Source: an uncultured Bulleidia sp.
GTDB lineage: Bacteria; Bacillota_I; Bacilli_A; Erysipelotrichales; Erysipelotrichaceae
NCBI GenBank assembly: GCA_934754415.1
Contig: CAKVIS010000044.1
Coordinates: forward strand, 1 to 13,333
Direction of reading: 5' to 3'
DNA length: 13,333 nucleotides
The notes below the pieces were generated by a model that saw nothing but the letters and a program-made list of their open reading frames with translations, was not told the origin of the DNA and searched no databases. A program made the translations under genes and the position numbers. Below are positions 6,725 through 13,329 of this stretch, piece by piece. Within the stretch, counting starts at the first letter, position 1. The number at the start of each line of letters is the position of its first letter.

Positions 6725-8388
6725 TGATGGAGAATGACACGTGCTTCATATGGTTGCAGCTTTCCGGCTATATGTGTTTTATAGTTGGAAATTAATTCTT
6801 TTGCTGATGTATCATCACAAAGTGTGCAGTCTTGTTCATGACTGGTAAAATTACAGGCAACGGTCAGTACCTGTCCGTCAAGAAGACGATTGTAAGCATA
6901 AATGGTTTCGCTGTCCTCCAGAAGTCCCTGGAACTTACCATAGACAATAATTGGAAGGGTGTGACGTAGATGAATCAGTTCCTGATAATAATGGAAAACA
7001 GAGTCAGGTTCATTTATGGCTGCTTTTGCATTGATTTCCGTATAGTTTGGGTTAACCTTGATCCATGGTGTACCATTGGTAAAACCAGCATTTTCTGAAT
7101 CATCCCATTGCATTGGAGTGCGTGCATTATCACGGCTGATTTCTTTGAGATAACGCATCATATCTTCTGCTTTTACAATTCCACTGTCCACATACTGATG
7201 ATAGGCATTCAGACTTTCTATATCACGATAGTCTTCGAGCTTATCAAAGTAGACATTTGTCATACCGAGTTCTTCACCTTGATAAATATATGGTGTGCCT
7301 TTGAGCATGTGAAGACATGTTGCAAGCATTTTTGCAGAAACAACACGATACTCTGGAGAGTCGTTTCCAAAGCGTGAAACAGCACGTGGCTGATCGTGAT
7401 TATCAAGGTAAAGACTGTTCCATGCTTTTCCTTCCAACTCGTACTGCCATTTGTTCATAATACGGCGGAAATCTTTTAACTGAGGTTTCTGATCTGTCCA
7501 TTTGCCAATCGGTCCATTCACCAGGCTGACATGTTCAAACTGGAAGATCATTCCAAGTTCTGTTCCCTCGTTGTTGGCATATTTCTTTGCTTCGTCAATG
7601 GTGACTCCTGCTGCTTCACCAACTGTGAGTAAATCATAGTTTGAAAGCACACGTCTGTTCATTTCCTGAAGATATTCGTGAACACGAGGACCGTTGCATA
7701 CATAAGGAGAAAGATCGCCATATAATCCATCGGTCACTGTTCCATCAGGAAAGGACTGATCTTTGGAAATCATACTGATAACATCCATACGGAACCCATC
7801 AATACCTTTTTTGCACCACCAGTTCATCATATCAAAGACTTCATCACGGACTTTTGGGTTTTCCCAGTTCAAATCCGGCTGTTTTTTGGAAAAACAGTGC
7901 AGATAGTACATGCCGGTGTGTTCATCAAATTCCCATGCTGAACCACCAAACCATGATCCCCAGTTATTCGGTTCTTTTCCATTTTTTGCATCTTTCCAGA
8001 TGTAATAGTCACGGTACGGATTGTCTTTGGAACTTTTACTTTCGATGAACCATGCATGTTCGTCTGATGTGTGATTGACAACAAGGTCCATGACAATTTT
8101 TATGTGATGGCGATGCGCCTCTGCAAGAAGATGATCAAAATCTTTCATTGTGCCAAAGTCATCCATAATGTTGCGGTAATCTGAAATGTCATAGCCATTG
8201 TCATCATTTGGTGATTTGTAAACCGGAGAAAGCCATATTACATCAATTCCCAACGTCTCCAGATATGCAAGATGATCAGTAATGCCATTGAGATCTCCAA
8301 TGCCATCCCCATTACTGTCAGCAAAGCTGCGAGGGTAAATCTGATAAATAACTGCTTCTTTCCACCATGCTTTCTTTTCTTCTGTCAT
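6721..8388 (-). CDS. GH13 oligo-1,6-glucosidase / alpha-glucosidase
   Basis: This is a 555-residue cytoplasmic glycoside hydrolase of family 13, subfamily 31 type, releasing glucose from the non-reducing end of short alpha-glucosides. All GH13 landmarks are present: YQIYPRSFADSNGDGIGDL near the N terminus, DLVVNH at 101-106, GFRMDV with nucleophile Asp202, GEA with acid/base Glu258, and DNHDQPR with Asp332. Val203 directly after the nucleophile is the residue associated in yeast and Bacillus enzymes with alpha-1,6 (isomaltose) rather than alpha-1,4 preference, so isomaltose-type substrates are favoured. AGGAGG (8400-8395) fixes the start at 8388; the open frame upstream to 8472 is non-coding. 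It is the first gene of a two-gene unit with the AraC regulator. No sugar transporter or PTS gene is nearby. Confidence 0.93.
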   Translation of the reverse strand: MTEEKKAWWKEAVIYQIYPRSFADSNGDGIGDLNGITDHLAYLETLGIDVIWLSPVYKSPNDDNGYDISDYRNIMDDFGTMKDFDHLLAEAHRHHIKIVMDLVVNHTSDEHAWFIESKSSKDNPYRDYYIWKDAKNGKEPNNWGSWFGGSAWEFDEHTGMYYLHCFSKKQPDLNWENPKVRDEVFDMMNWWCKKGIDGFRMDVISMISKDQSFPDGTVTDGLYGDLSPYVCNGPRVHEYLQEMNRRVLSNYDLLTVGEAAGVTIDEAKKYANNEGTELGMIFQFEHVSLVNGPIGKWTDQKPQLKDFRRIMNKWQYELEGKAWNSLYLDNHDQPRAVSRFGNDSPEYRVVSAKMLATCLHMLKGTPYIYQGEELGMTNVYFDKLEDYRDIESLNAYHQYVDSGIVKAEDMMRYLKEISRDNARTPMQWDDSENAGFTNGTPWIKVNPNYTEINAKAAINEPDSVFHYYQELIHLRHTLPIIVYGKFQGLLEDSETIYAYNRLLDGQVLTVACNFTSHEQDCTLCDDTSAKELISNYKTHIAGKLQPYEARVILHQ

Positions 8389-8561
8389 AGTTTTCCTCCT
8401 GTATGTTAGCTGATATATGCGTTGAAAAAGTATTTCGTAATAGCAGTATTCTGACTTTGATATATCTTTCAAAGGTATTGACAGGTTCGTCAGAAGTATT
8501 CAGCTTTATTATTCATACTTTAACTGTGATAAGAAGGAAAATCTACTGCTAATATGACGGA

Positions 8562-8576
8562 AAAATACGGTATTTT
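8562..8576. promoter_or_regulatory. 15-bp palindrome, possible operator
   Basis: AAAATACGGTATTTT has perfect 7-bp arms around one G. It lies 174 bp upstream of the glucosidase start codon and 188 bp upstream of the oxidoreductase gene, in the shared promoter region. No T-run follows that would make it a terminator. Its role as a binding site is inferred. Confidence 0.35.
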
Positions 8577-8706
8577 GACTTTTACAAATTAGCATGGAAA
8601 TTGCTGACGTGAGAAAAAGAAATGATAAAGATGCAATATGTTTAGAAATCTGCAGGAGTCATTTTATTTTGTTGTTATACATAGGCAGTTGAGGAAGGAT
8701 ATGCTA

Positions 8707-8720
8707 CACTAAGTTTAGTG
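8707..8720. promoter_or_regulatory. Palindrome upstream of oxidoreductase gene, possible operator
   Basis: CACTAAGTTTAGTG has perfect 6-bp arms around GT and lies 44 bp before the start codon at 8764. TACACT at 8705-8710, a possible -10 box, overlaps it. Such a site would suit repression of an oxidoreductase by a redox-responsive regulator, but no such regulator gene is in the neighbourhood. Confidence 0.4.
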
Positions 8721-8763
8721 AACAGAAAGAAAAAAGCATAATAGAAAGAATGAGAAAAACGAT

Positions 8764-9342
8764 ATGAAATCATTAGTGTATGTAGACGCTTGTATGCGTG
8801 GAAAAGAATCCAGAACTCGCAGGATTGCTGAACCTTTAATTCAGAAACTATCTGAAAAATATGCTATTCAGAAGTTTGATCTGAATGAACTTCCACTGGA
8901 AATAGTGAAAGAAGACTTGATTCGTCAAAGAATGAGCGGACAATATGATCCACAGGTATTGTCATGGGCAAAAGCTATAAGAGATGCTGATCGTATTGTG
9001 ATTGCTGCACCATTCTGGGATATGTCCTATCCTGCGGCATTAAAGAATTTTCTGGAACTGTGTTCTATATTTGATGTGACGTTTAAAAGTGATGATAAGA
9101 CATGTTACGGAAATTGTAAGGCTGAAAAGCTATTGTACATTACTACACGTGGAATGGATATTTCTACAGGTGATCCGTTGGAACAGGCTACCCCTCATCT
9201 GAAGGCATTGAGCTGGCTATGGGGAATAGGTCCTATGGATGTGATTGCAACACAGAATATGGATTATATTTCAGCAGAAAAAGTGGAAGAAGAAGTTAAA
9301 AAAGCAATTCATACAGGATTACAGCTTGTGGAAAAGTGGTAA
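8764..9342 (+). CDS. NAD(P)H-dependent flavodoxin-fold oxidoreductase (AzoR/NQO-like)
   Basis: This 192-residue soluble protein has the flavodoxin-like fold of the NAD(P)H dehydrogenase (quinone)/FMN-dependent azoreductase family. The N terminus KSLVYVDACMRGKESRTRRIAE is the FMN-phosphate-binding loop region. APFWDMSYPAALKNFLEL at about residues 80-97 is the highly typical flavin-contacting motif (compare PMWNFSIPAPLKAWID). Such enzymes reduce quinones, azo dyes or nitro compounds with two electrons. The ribosome site is weak (AGAAAG and GAGAAA upstream), but the start agrees with the family. The gene is divergent from the glucosidase operon and leads a set with two membrane-protein genes, 40 bp before the first. 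Confidence 0.88.
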   Translation: MKSLVYVDACMRGKESRTRRIAEPLIQKLSEKYAIQKFDLNELPLEIVKEDLIRQRMSGQYDPQVLSWAKAIRDADRIVIAAPFWDMSYPAALKNFLELCSIFDVTFKSDDKTCYGNCKAEKLLYITTRGMDISTGDPLEQATPHLKALSWLWGIGPMDVIATQNMDYISAEKVEEEVKKAIHTGLQLVEKW

Positions 9343-9382
9343 TTCAAAATATGTTACTACTATTTTTATGAAGAGGCTGGGT

Positions 9383-10306
9383 ATGAAAAAGAAGAAATGT
9401 ATATATTGGATGATAACGCTTCTTTGTGCAGGTATCTTCCTGCCTGTGCATGTAAAAGCAGATATGGGACCTAAGGCATCTGTACATATACAGTTTGAAA
9501 ATATGTCTGATGAAGTATGTTACGGGACATTATTGTCCAAAGAAGAATCTACAGGTCCTGCAAGTGTGTGGTCTGGATGGGAAGATGATGCACGTGTAAA
9601 CGAAAAATATCCTGACAGTTATTACTTTCCACGAGATATATGGGAAGCTTTTGTGAATTATGAAGATCCTGATGGATATTATTTCTTGCAGGAAGGCTGG
9701 ACAGTAAGTGAAACAAAAGAAATAGCCTGGACGTATTACCCTCCTTCCAGTTTTAAAATTCTTCTGTATTATCCTGAAACCAATACATTTGTAAGCAGTG
9801 GCATTTATGAACGATATGCATTTGATACGTACTATACAGTGGATATGCAGGGAATACAGATGAATTCTGTAAATTATAATGATACTCTCAGTACTGATGA
9901 AAGGATTGAAGCATATCGATCTTACAATTACAGACAGGAAATGCTGACACTCTCAATACGTATTATCCTGACAATTCTTATGGAAATGGTTGTGGCGATA
10001 TGTTTTGGGTTCAGAACTCAGAAACAATTACTGGTTCTTGCATTAGTAAATATACTGACGCAGATACTTTTGAATGTTGCATTAAACATGATTCAATACA
10101 ATGCAGGTCCTATGGCATTTAAAGTATTCTATGTGTTTTTAGAAGCAGTTGTATTTGGTATAGAGGCAGTATTCTACTGTGCTGTGCTGAAGAAGATTTC
10201 AGTAAAAAAGAATAATGGATTTTATATATTGTATTCTTTTGTGGCAAATATGATATCTTTTGCTGGTGGACTGCTTTTATACAGTATTCTTCCAGGAATT
10301 TTTTAA
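9383..10306 (+). CDS. Conserved membrane protein of unknown function with signal peptide and extracellular domain
   Basis: This is a 307-residue protein. A signal peptide ends near residue 26 (cleavage motif VKA followed by DMGPK). An extracellular domain of about 160 residues follows, rich in Tyr, Trp and acidic residues (MGPKASVHIQFEN, DIWEAFVNYEDPDGYYFLQEGW, AWTYYPPSSFKILLYYPE, SSGIYERYAFDTYYTVD). Four hydrophobic helices fill the C terminus at about 188-208, 214-234, 245-268 and 280-303. GAGG (9373-9376) sets the start at 9383; the longer reading frame back to 9245 overlaps the oxidoreductase gene. I recall similar proteins in gut clostridia, all unnamed; no enzyme motif is seen. It is followed 21 bp later by a 54-residue membrane protein gene. 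It could be a sensor or envelope protein, but no function can be assigned. Confidence 0.85.
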   Translation: MKKKKCIYWMITLLCAGIFLPVHVKADMGPKASVHIQFENMSDEVCYGTLLSKEESTGPASVWSGWEDDARVNEKYPDSYYFPRDIWEAFVNYEDPDGYYFLQEGWTVSETKEIAWTYYPPSSFKILLYYPETNTFVSSGIYERYAFDTYYTVDMQGIQMNSVNYNDTLSTDERIEAYRSYNYRQEMLTLSIRIILTILMEMVVAICFGFRTQKQLLVLALVNILTQILLNVALNMIQYNAGPMAFKVFYVFLEAVVFGIEAVFYCAVLKKISVKKNNGFYILYSFVANMISFAGGLLLYSILPGIF

Positions 10307-10327
10307 TGATATTATAAGAGGCGAGAT

Positions 10328-10492
10328 ATGAAAAAGACAGAATCAAAATTGTATTACATTGCTGGTGTGTTGTTTTACTTTTCAGCGGTGATGAGCTGGT
10401 TAAATACACATCATGTGAATAGTATGTTTGTTGTGTGGCTTGCTCTGGGATCTGCCTTTCTGTGTTTTGGAGCCTTCTTTCAGAATAAATGA
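10328..10492 (+). CDS. Small two-helix membrane protein (54 aa), unknown function
   Basis: The frame reads MKKTESKLYYIAGVLFYFSA at the start and ends FGAFFQNK. Two hydrophobic helices (about residues 8-24 and 32-50) are joined by the short loop LNTHHVNS. The region just upstream contains AGAGGCGAG, a fair ribosome site at good distance. It is 21 bp downstream of the 307-residue membrane protein gene on the same strand and is therefore probably co-transcribed. Codon use and the lysine-rich start before the first helix support a real gene. It may be a partner of the larger protein; this is inference from position. Confidence 0.7.
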   Translation: MKKTESKLYYIAGVLFYFSAVMSWLNTHHVNSMFVVWLALGSAFLCFGAFFQNK

Positions 10493-11029
10493 ATCGAAGA
10501 TTTGATGTGATTTTTCAGAAAGGAAGGCTATGCTGCATCTTAAAAAACGGGAGTAATATCAAAGATATTCTTGGCTTGAAAGTGAAAGATTCTCAAAGGA
10601 ATAGGGGCATATATTTCCATAACATCACATCATGCATTTTCTTTTGGTATTTATACAACGTTTGTTACCACCGAGTTACAGAATGTTTCAGCCTCCTGCA
10701 ACGTTATATGACAGTATGATATATATTTCTGAGGCTGCTCCGACAAAAATACGGCAATAAAAAGAATCCTGCAAAATGAATTGCAGGATTCTTTTGGATA
10801 CATGTCATAGCCTTTAACCGTACTTGGCTATGATAAGAAGGTCCAAAGAATCTTCTCAGTTTTTACCCGTTCTCTTTATGTCCATGCCAATAGGCTTATC
10901 TGTAAGAATGTACCTTATACAATTTGAAATAAACAATAACTGATAAAATAACATGATTGCTTTAGTTGACCTTAAACATTATGAAACAATAGTATCTGTA
11001 TTTTTTAAGAGAACCGGACGGAAAAAGAA
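10493..11029. other. Gene-poor region with terminator and short inverted repeats
   Basis: No convincing complete gene lies in these 537 bp. A reading frame ending with YDSMIYISEAAPTKIRQ stops at 10760, directly at the terminator stem, but it is interrupted upstream by TAA and TAG, so it may be the tail of a lost gene. An inverted repeat TCATAGCC (10805-10812) / GGCTATGA (10826-10833) and a wider one CAGCCTC/GAGGCTG (around 10689-10735) are present. From about 10835 to 11029 I see nothing recognisable. Confidence 0.4.
10760..10795. terminator. Intrinsic terminator, likely bidirectional
   Basis: A perfect 15-bp stem (AAAAGAATCCTGCAA, 10760-10774, with 10781-10795) closes a 6-base loop and ends in TTTT, with an A-run on the other side. 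It lies about 270 bp after the small membrane protein gene, so it would end that transcript, or the transcript of a lost gene in between. Confidence 0.88.
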
Positions 11030-11551
11030 TTACTCTGGTAATTCAAATTCCATTTTGATTGTTGTGTTGACCAGATCTAATGCTGTCTGAATTGTTCTGA
11101 GTTCATCAGAGACTTTTGCATAATCCTCTTTTGCCTGATCTACAGAGTAGTTTGTATAGAGATAGTCAATAACTGTGTTATTCCCCATGCCAAGAACAGA
11201 AGATCTTTGTTTTGGTAAACGACTCTGCATATCAAAAAGTCTGTTTTTTCTTTCTGTCAGTTGAGGGATATATACCAGCACCTGGTCGATAGTCATACCT
11301 GTATCTCCTACTGTCTGAGTGGTGTTAAAACAATTGATAGCATGTTTTAAAATTCTGATTTTTCTGTCACAGTTTTCAATAAACTGCTGTGTTTCTTCGT
11401 AAGAGTATTCAGGACGTACAGATTCAATGTCCTCCTGAATAGATGCATTAAAAATACAACTCTGATGTTCATTATCTAAAGCGATATTCTTTTCTTCGTT
11501 GATTTTTCTGAGCAGTTTTGATGCTTCTGATGATGTTACAGTGTACTTCAT
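11030..11551 (-). CDS. DIP1984-like coiled-coil protein, function unknown
   Basis: This 173-residue soluble protein is largely helical with likely coiled coils. The pattern of an antiparallel helical protein with INCFNTTQTV and TALDLVNTTIKMEFELPE, around TERKNRLFDMQ, resembles the DIP1984/septicolysin-like family as I remember it (paired Asn-x-Thr-Thr turns at the ends of helices). No catalytic motif, signal peptide or membrane segment is seen. GGAGGA (11563-11558) sets the start at 11551. A TATAAT box (11575-11570) with CCGACA (11598-11593) upstream is a plausible promoter. The gene stands alone, divergent from the HTH/membrane-protein unit. The family assignment needs a profile search; function is unknown. 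Confidence 0.65.
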   Translation of the reverse strand: MKYTVTSSEASKLLRKINEEKNIALDNEHQSCIFNASIQEDIESVRPEYSYEETQQFIENCDRKIRILKHAINCFNTTQTVGDTGMTIDQVLVYIPQLTERKNRLFDMQSRLPKQRSSVLGMGNNTVIDYLYTNYSVDQAKEDYAKVSDELRTIQTALDLVNTTIKMEFELPE

Positions 11552-11597
11552 ACTTAGTCCTCCGATTGTATTATATTTATGCGTAAAAAGTATGTCG

Positions 11598-11614
11598 GCA
11601 GATAGTGTATCTGC
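11598..11614. promoter_or_regulatory. 17-bp palindrome upstream of the DIP1984-like gene
   Basis: GCAGATAGTGTATCTGC has perfect 7-bp arms. It touches the presumed -35 box (CCGACA on the minus strand, 11598-11593) of the DIP1984-like gene, so it could be an operator. No regulator can be assigned to it. Confidence 0.4.
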
Positions 11615-11754
11615 ATTGGTATTACATTATCATTATAACTTTAATCACAGATGAAGCATAGTGCTGTACATAAAAAGCATATAAAGAGTGAAGTGGAAAG
11701 TTACATTTCACTTCTATAGATGCAAAGAGTGAATTGAATGAATGTCAAATATAC

Positions 11755-11782
11755 TTGACAACTTTTGATGTGTTGCTATACT
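11755..11782 (+). promoter_or_regulatory. Sigma-A promoter of the membrane protein/HTH unit
   Basis: A consensus TTGACA (11755-11760) is 16 bp from TATACT (11777-11782). Transcription would begin near 11789, directly in front of the 22-bp palindrome, and the ribosome site AGGAGG lies at 11821-11826. Confidence 0.85.
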
Positions 11783-11794
11783 GAAAGTACAAAG

Positions 11795-11816
11795 AATGTA
11801 AAATATATTTTACATT
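11795..11816. promoter_or_regulatory. Perfect 22-bp palindromic operator
   Basis: The half AATGTAAAATA is followed by its exact reverse complement TATTTTACATT. The site begins about six bases after the predicted transcription start and ends 4 bp before the AGGAGG, a classic roadblock position. No T-run makes it a terminator. The most likely ligand is the 64-residue XRE-type regulator encoded second in this unit, giving autoregulation; this is inference from position. Confidence 0.75.
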
Positions 11817-11831
11817 GCTAAGGAGGTTTGT

Positions 11832-12332
11832 ATGAATAAAACATTCTTATTTACTTCGTGTGTACTGATTTTGGTCCCATTAGTCAGAATTATCTTATAC
11901 AAGGGCAAAGATGATTTTGGAGGATATGACGAGCGACAGGAAATTATCAGAGGGAAAGGGTTTAAGTATGGATTTCTGACATTGATTTTCCTGGAAACGG
12001 CTATTTTACTTGGAAAGGAATTTGTGGAGGACATACCTGTGGATTTCCATCTTATAATGATGGCTTGTGTTATGATTGGCTGTCTTGTGGTGATTCTTTT
12101 CTGGATCTGGAAAGATGCTTATTGGGAGTTACAGCAAAAGAGATTACCGTTTGGGTTACTGATGGTATTTGTGATAGTTTTGCAGGTAGTGGGAATACTG
12201 ATGAATCCAGTTATTGCAGATGGTATTGTCATCTGGGATGGCGGTATCTTTGTGTTAACAGGACTGTTTTTCTCAATCATTCTTATGAATCTTATCGTCA
12301 AGATGATTTTAGATAAGAAAGAAAATCATTAA
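11832..12332 (+). CDS. Membrane protein with DERQ motif, first gene of HTH-regulated unit
   Basis: This is a 166-residue membrane protein with about five hydrophobic helices (starting FLFTSCVLILVPLVRIIL, then LTLIFLETAILLG, LIMMACVMIGCLVVILFWI, LLMVFVIVLQVVGIL and VLTGLFFSIILMNLIV). The cytoplasmic segment GYDERQEIIRGKGFKYGF after the first helix is a motif seen in several small uncharacterised membrane-protein families that pair with short XRE regulators in Firmicutes. A strong AGGAGG at 11821-11826 sets the start. The stop is one base before the start of the HTH gene, so the two are coupled. The function is unknown; roles in envelope stress or peptide immunity have been suggested for comparable pairs, but nothing here proves it. 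Confidence 0.8.
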   Translation: MNKTFLFTSCVLILVPLVRIILYKGKDDFGGYDERQEIIRGKGFKYGFLTLIFLETAILLGKEFVEDIPVDFHLIMMACVMIGCLVVILFWIWKDAYWELQQKRLPFGLLMVFVIVLQVVGILMNPVIADGIVIWDGGIFVLTGLFFSIILMNLIVKMILDKKENH

Positions 12333-12333
12333 T

Positions 12334-12528
12334 ATGAAGAACTTAAAGATGAAAGAGGCCAGAACTGCTTTAGGGTTATCGCAGCAGGAACTGGCGGACA
12401 TGGTGGGGGTATCACGTCAGACAATCAATGCAATAGAGAAAGGGGACTATAATCCTACAATTCGTTTATGTATTGAAGTATGCAAGGTATTAAACAAAAC
12501 ATTAGATGATTTATTCTGGGAGGAATGA
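12334..12528 (+). CDS. Small XRE/Cro-type helix-turn-helix regulator
   Basis: This 64-residue protein is almost entirely one HTH_3 domain: ARTALGLSQQELADMVGVSRQTINAIEKGDYNPTIRLCIEVCKVLNKTLDDLFW. It belongs to the short YozG/YvaO-like regulators with no sensor domain. Its start codon is one base after the stop of the membrane protein gene, and its own 3' end contains the ribosome site (GGAGGA) of the next gene. The likely operator is the 22-bp palindrome at 11795-11816. The signal may be received by the membrane protein, as its only obvious partner. Confidence 0.93.
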   Translation: MKNLKMKEARTALGLSQQELADMVGVSRQTINAIEKGDYNPTIRLCIEVCKVLNKTLDDLFWEE

Positions 12529-12529
12529 T

Positions 12530-12742
12530 ATGCAGTGCCCATATTGTAATCAGGAAATGAAAAAAGGATTTATTCAAAGTGCAAGACCGTTTATGTTTAC
12601 TTTGAAAATGAAAGGAATATTTCTTTTAAAAGATAAAGAGGATATTTCATTGAGTACAGATAATTTCAGTAACCCTCATTGTGAGGCATATCATTGCACG
12701 CAGTGCAAGAAAGTACTCATAGAGTATGGTCAAAATCTATAA
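12530..12742 (+). CDS. Small zinc-ribbon protein
   Basis: This is a 70-residue soluble protein starting MQCPYCNQEMKKGFIQSARP and ending with CTQCKKVLIEYGQNL. The two CxxC pairs (Cys3/Cys6 and Cys60/Cys63) should bind one zinc ion and are spaced across a beta-rich centre. It resembles a Firmicute zinc-ribbon family I recall as DUF6487 (CPYCGKEMEKG at the N terminus). GGAGGA (12519-12524) fixes the ATG at 12530, one base after the HTH stop; the longer frame from 12506 overlaps the HTH gene. The function is unknown. In this family it is commonly found near regulators and small enzymes. Confidence 0.8.
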   Translation: MQCPYCNQEMKKGFIQSARPFMFTLKMKGIFLLKDKEDISLSTDNFSNPHCEAYHCTQCKKVLIEYGQNL

Positions 12743-12781
12743 TATCATCACAATATAAACAGGTGCAAAGGAGAGAATAAA

Positions 12782-13111
12782 ATGAGTATTATTGTACATA
12801 TTTATTATTCTGGAAAAAACGGAGCGGCAAGACAGTTTGCAAAAGAAATGATGGAAAGCGGTACTGTAGAAGCTATACGAAAAGAAGAAGGTAATATTGG
12901 ATATGCGTATTATTATCCTGCAGAAGATGAGGAGACTGTATTATTAATAGATAGCTGGAAGGATCAGGAAAGTATTGACAGACATCATGCATCCTCTATG
13001 ATGCAGGTGATTAGTGGTTTGAGAGAAAAATATGACCTGCATATGAAGGTGGAAAGATATATTTCGGATACAGATATACCGGATACAGATCAAAAATATA
13101 TCAGAGATTAG
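12782..13111 (+). CDS. ABM-superfamily protein (putative quinol/antibiotic biosynthesis monooxygenase)
   Basis: This 109-residue protein has the ferredoxin-like ABM domain pattern: IIVHIYYSGKNGAARQFAKEMMESGTVEAIRKEEGNIGYAYYYP, then EETVLLIDSWKDQESIDRHHASSMM. The E-x-x-G and W-x-x-x-x-x-x-x-H features are usual for YgiN-like quinol monooxygenases or related heme- and aldehyde-handling proteins. The N-terminal region differs enough that the exact activity is open. AAAGGAGAG lies upstream at good spacing. It follows the zinc-ribbon gene by 39 bp on the same strand and may belong to the same transcript. About 20 residues after the core domain (DTDIPDTDQKYIRD) form a charged tail. Confidence 0.78.
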   Translation: MSIIVHIYYSGKNGAARQFAKEMMESGTVEAIRKEEGNIGYAYYYPAEDEETVLLIDSWKDQESIDRHHASSMMQVISGLREKYDLHMKVERYISDTDIPDTDQKYIRD

Positions 13112-13253
13112 TAAATTGATTTTGAACATGTACACCGTTATAAATCTATTTTTTAAAGGCATTTGCAGTATATGTGAAGTAGTTGTAAGGAATGCATTAA
13201 ATCTGGTTATGTCTATTATTTTGGCTATATTAGCAAAACGGTGAATAATTGTG

Positions 13254-13281
13254 TTTACTGTACACGTATATGTACAGTAAA
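13254..13281. repeat. 28-bp palindrome inside the IS leader
   Basis: Arms TTTACTGTACA and TGTACAGTAAA are perfect 11-bp complements around a 6-base centre. It lies between the IS end and the transposase ribosome site, in the same place as the decayed palindrome at 3154-3177 and the 38-bp one at 1043-1080. Confidence 0.8.
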
Positions 13282-13329
13282 TGTGATGTAGCACATTACC
13301 ATAATAGTGAACTCAAGGAGATGACTATT

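Larger units (their letters stand above)
8389..8763. other. Divergent intergenic region between glucosidase and oxidoreductase genes
   Basis: These 375 bp hold no convincing gene. They must contain the promoters of the glucosidase operon (minus) and the oxidoreductase set (plus), but no box pair stands out enough to call. Two short palindromes are annotated separately. The motif AATAC recurs at least five times on the minus strand (for example GAATACTTC, CAGAATACTG, GAAATACTT). These could be half-sites for the AraC-type regulator, but this is weak in A+T-rich DNA. Confidence 0.5.

Noticed and set aside
8405..8440. Possible catabolite-response (cre) site upstream of the glucosidase
   Set aside because: The best match, around TTTCAACGCATATA on the minus strand, misses several fixed cre positions.
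8389..8472. Longer start for the glucosidase
   Set aside because: The enzyme family begins at TEEKKAWWKEAVIYQIYPRSF, and AGGAGG lies just before the ATG at 8388.
9245..9382. Longer start for the 307-residue membrane protein
   Set aside because: It overlaps the oxidoreductase gene by about 100 bp, whereas the ATG at 9383 has a ribosome site and starts a classic signal peptide.
10489..10719. Open frame of 76 codons after the small membrane protein gene
   Set aside because: It overlaps the preceding stop codon, has no ribosome site, and its composition does not look like a real protein.
11690..11714. Hairpin GAAGTG...CACTTC upstream of the HTH unit
   Set aside because: It has a bulge, no T-run and no clear relation to either promoter; probably chance in a low-complexity stretch.
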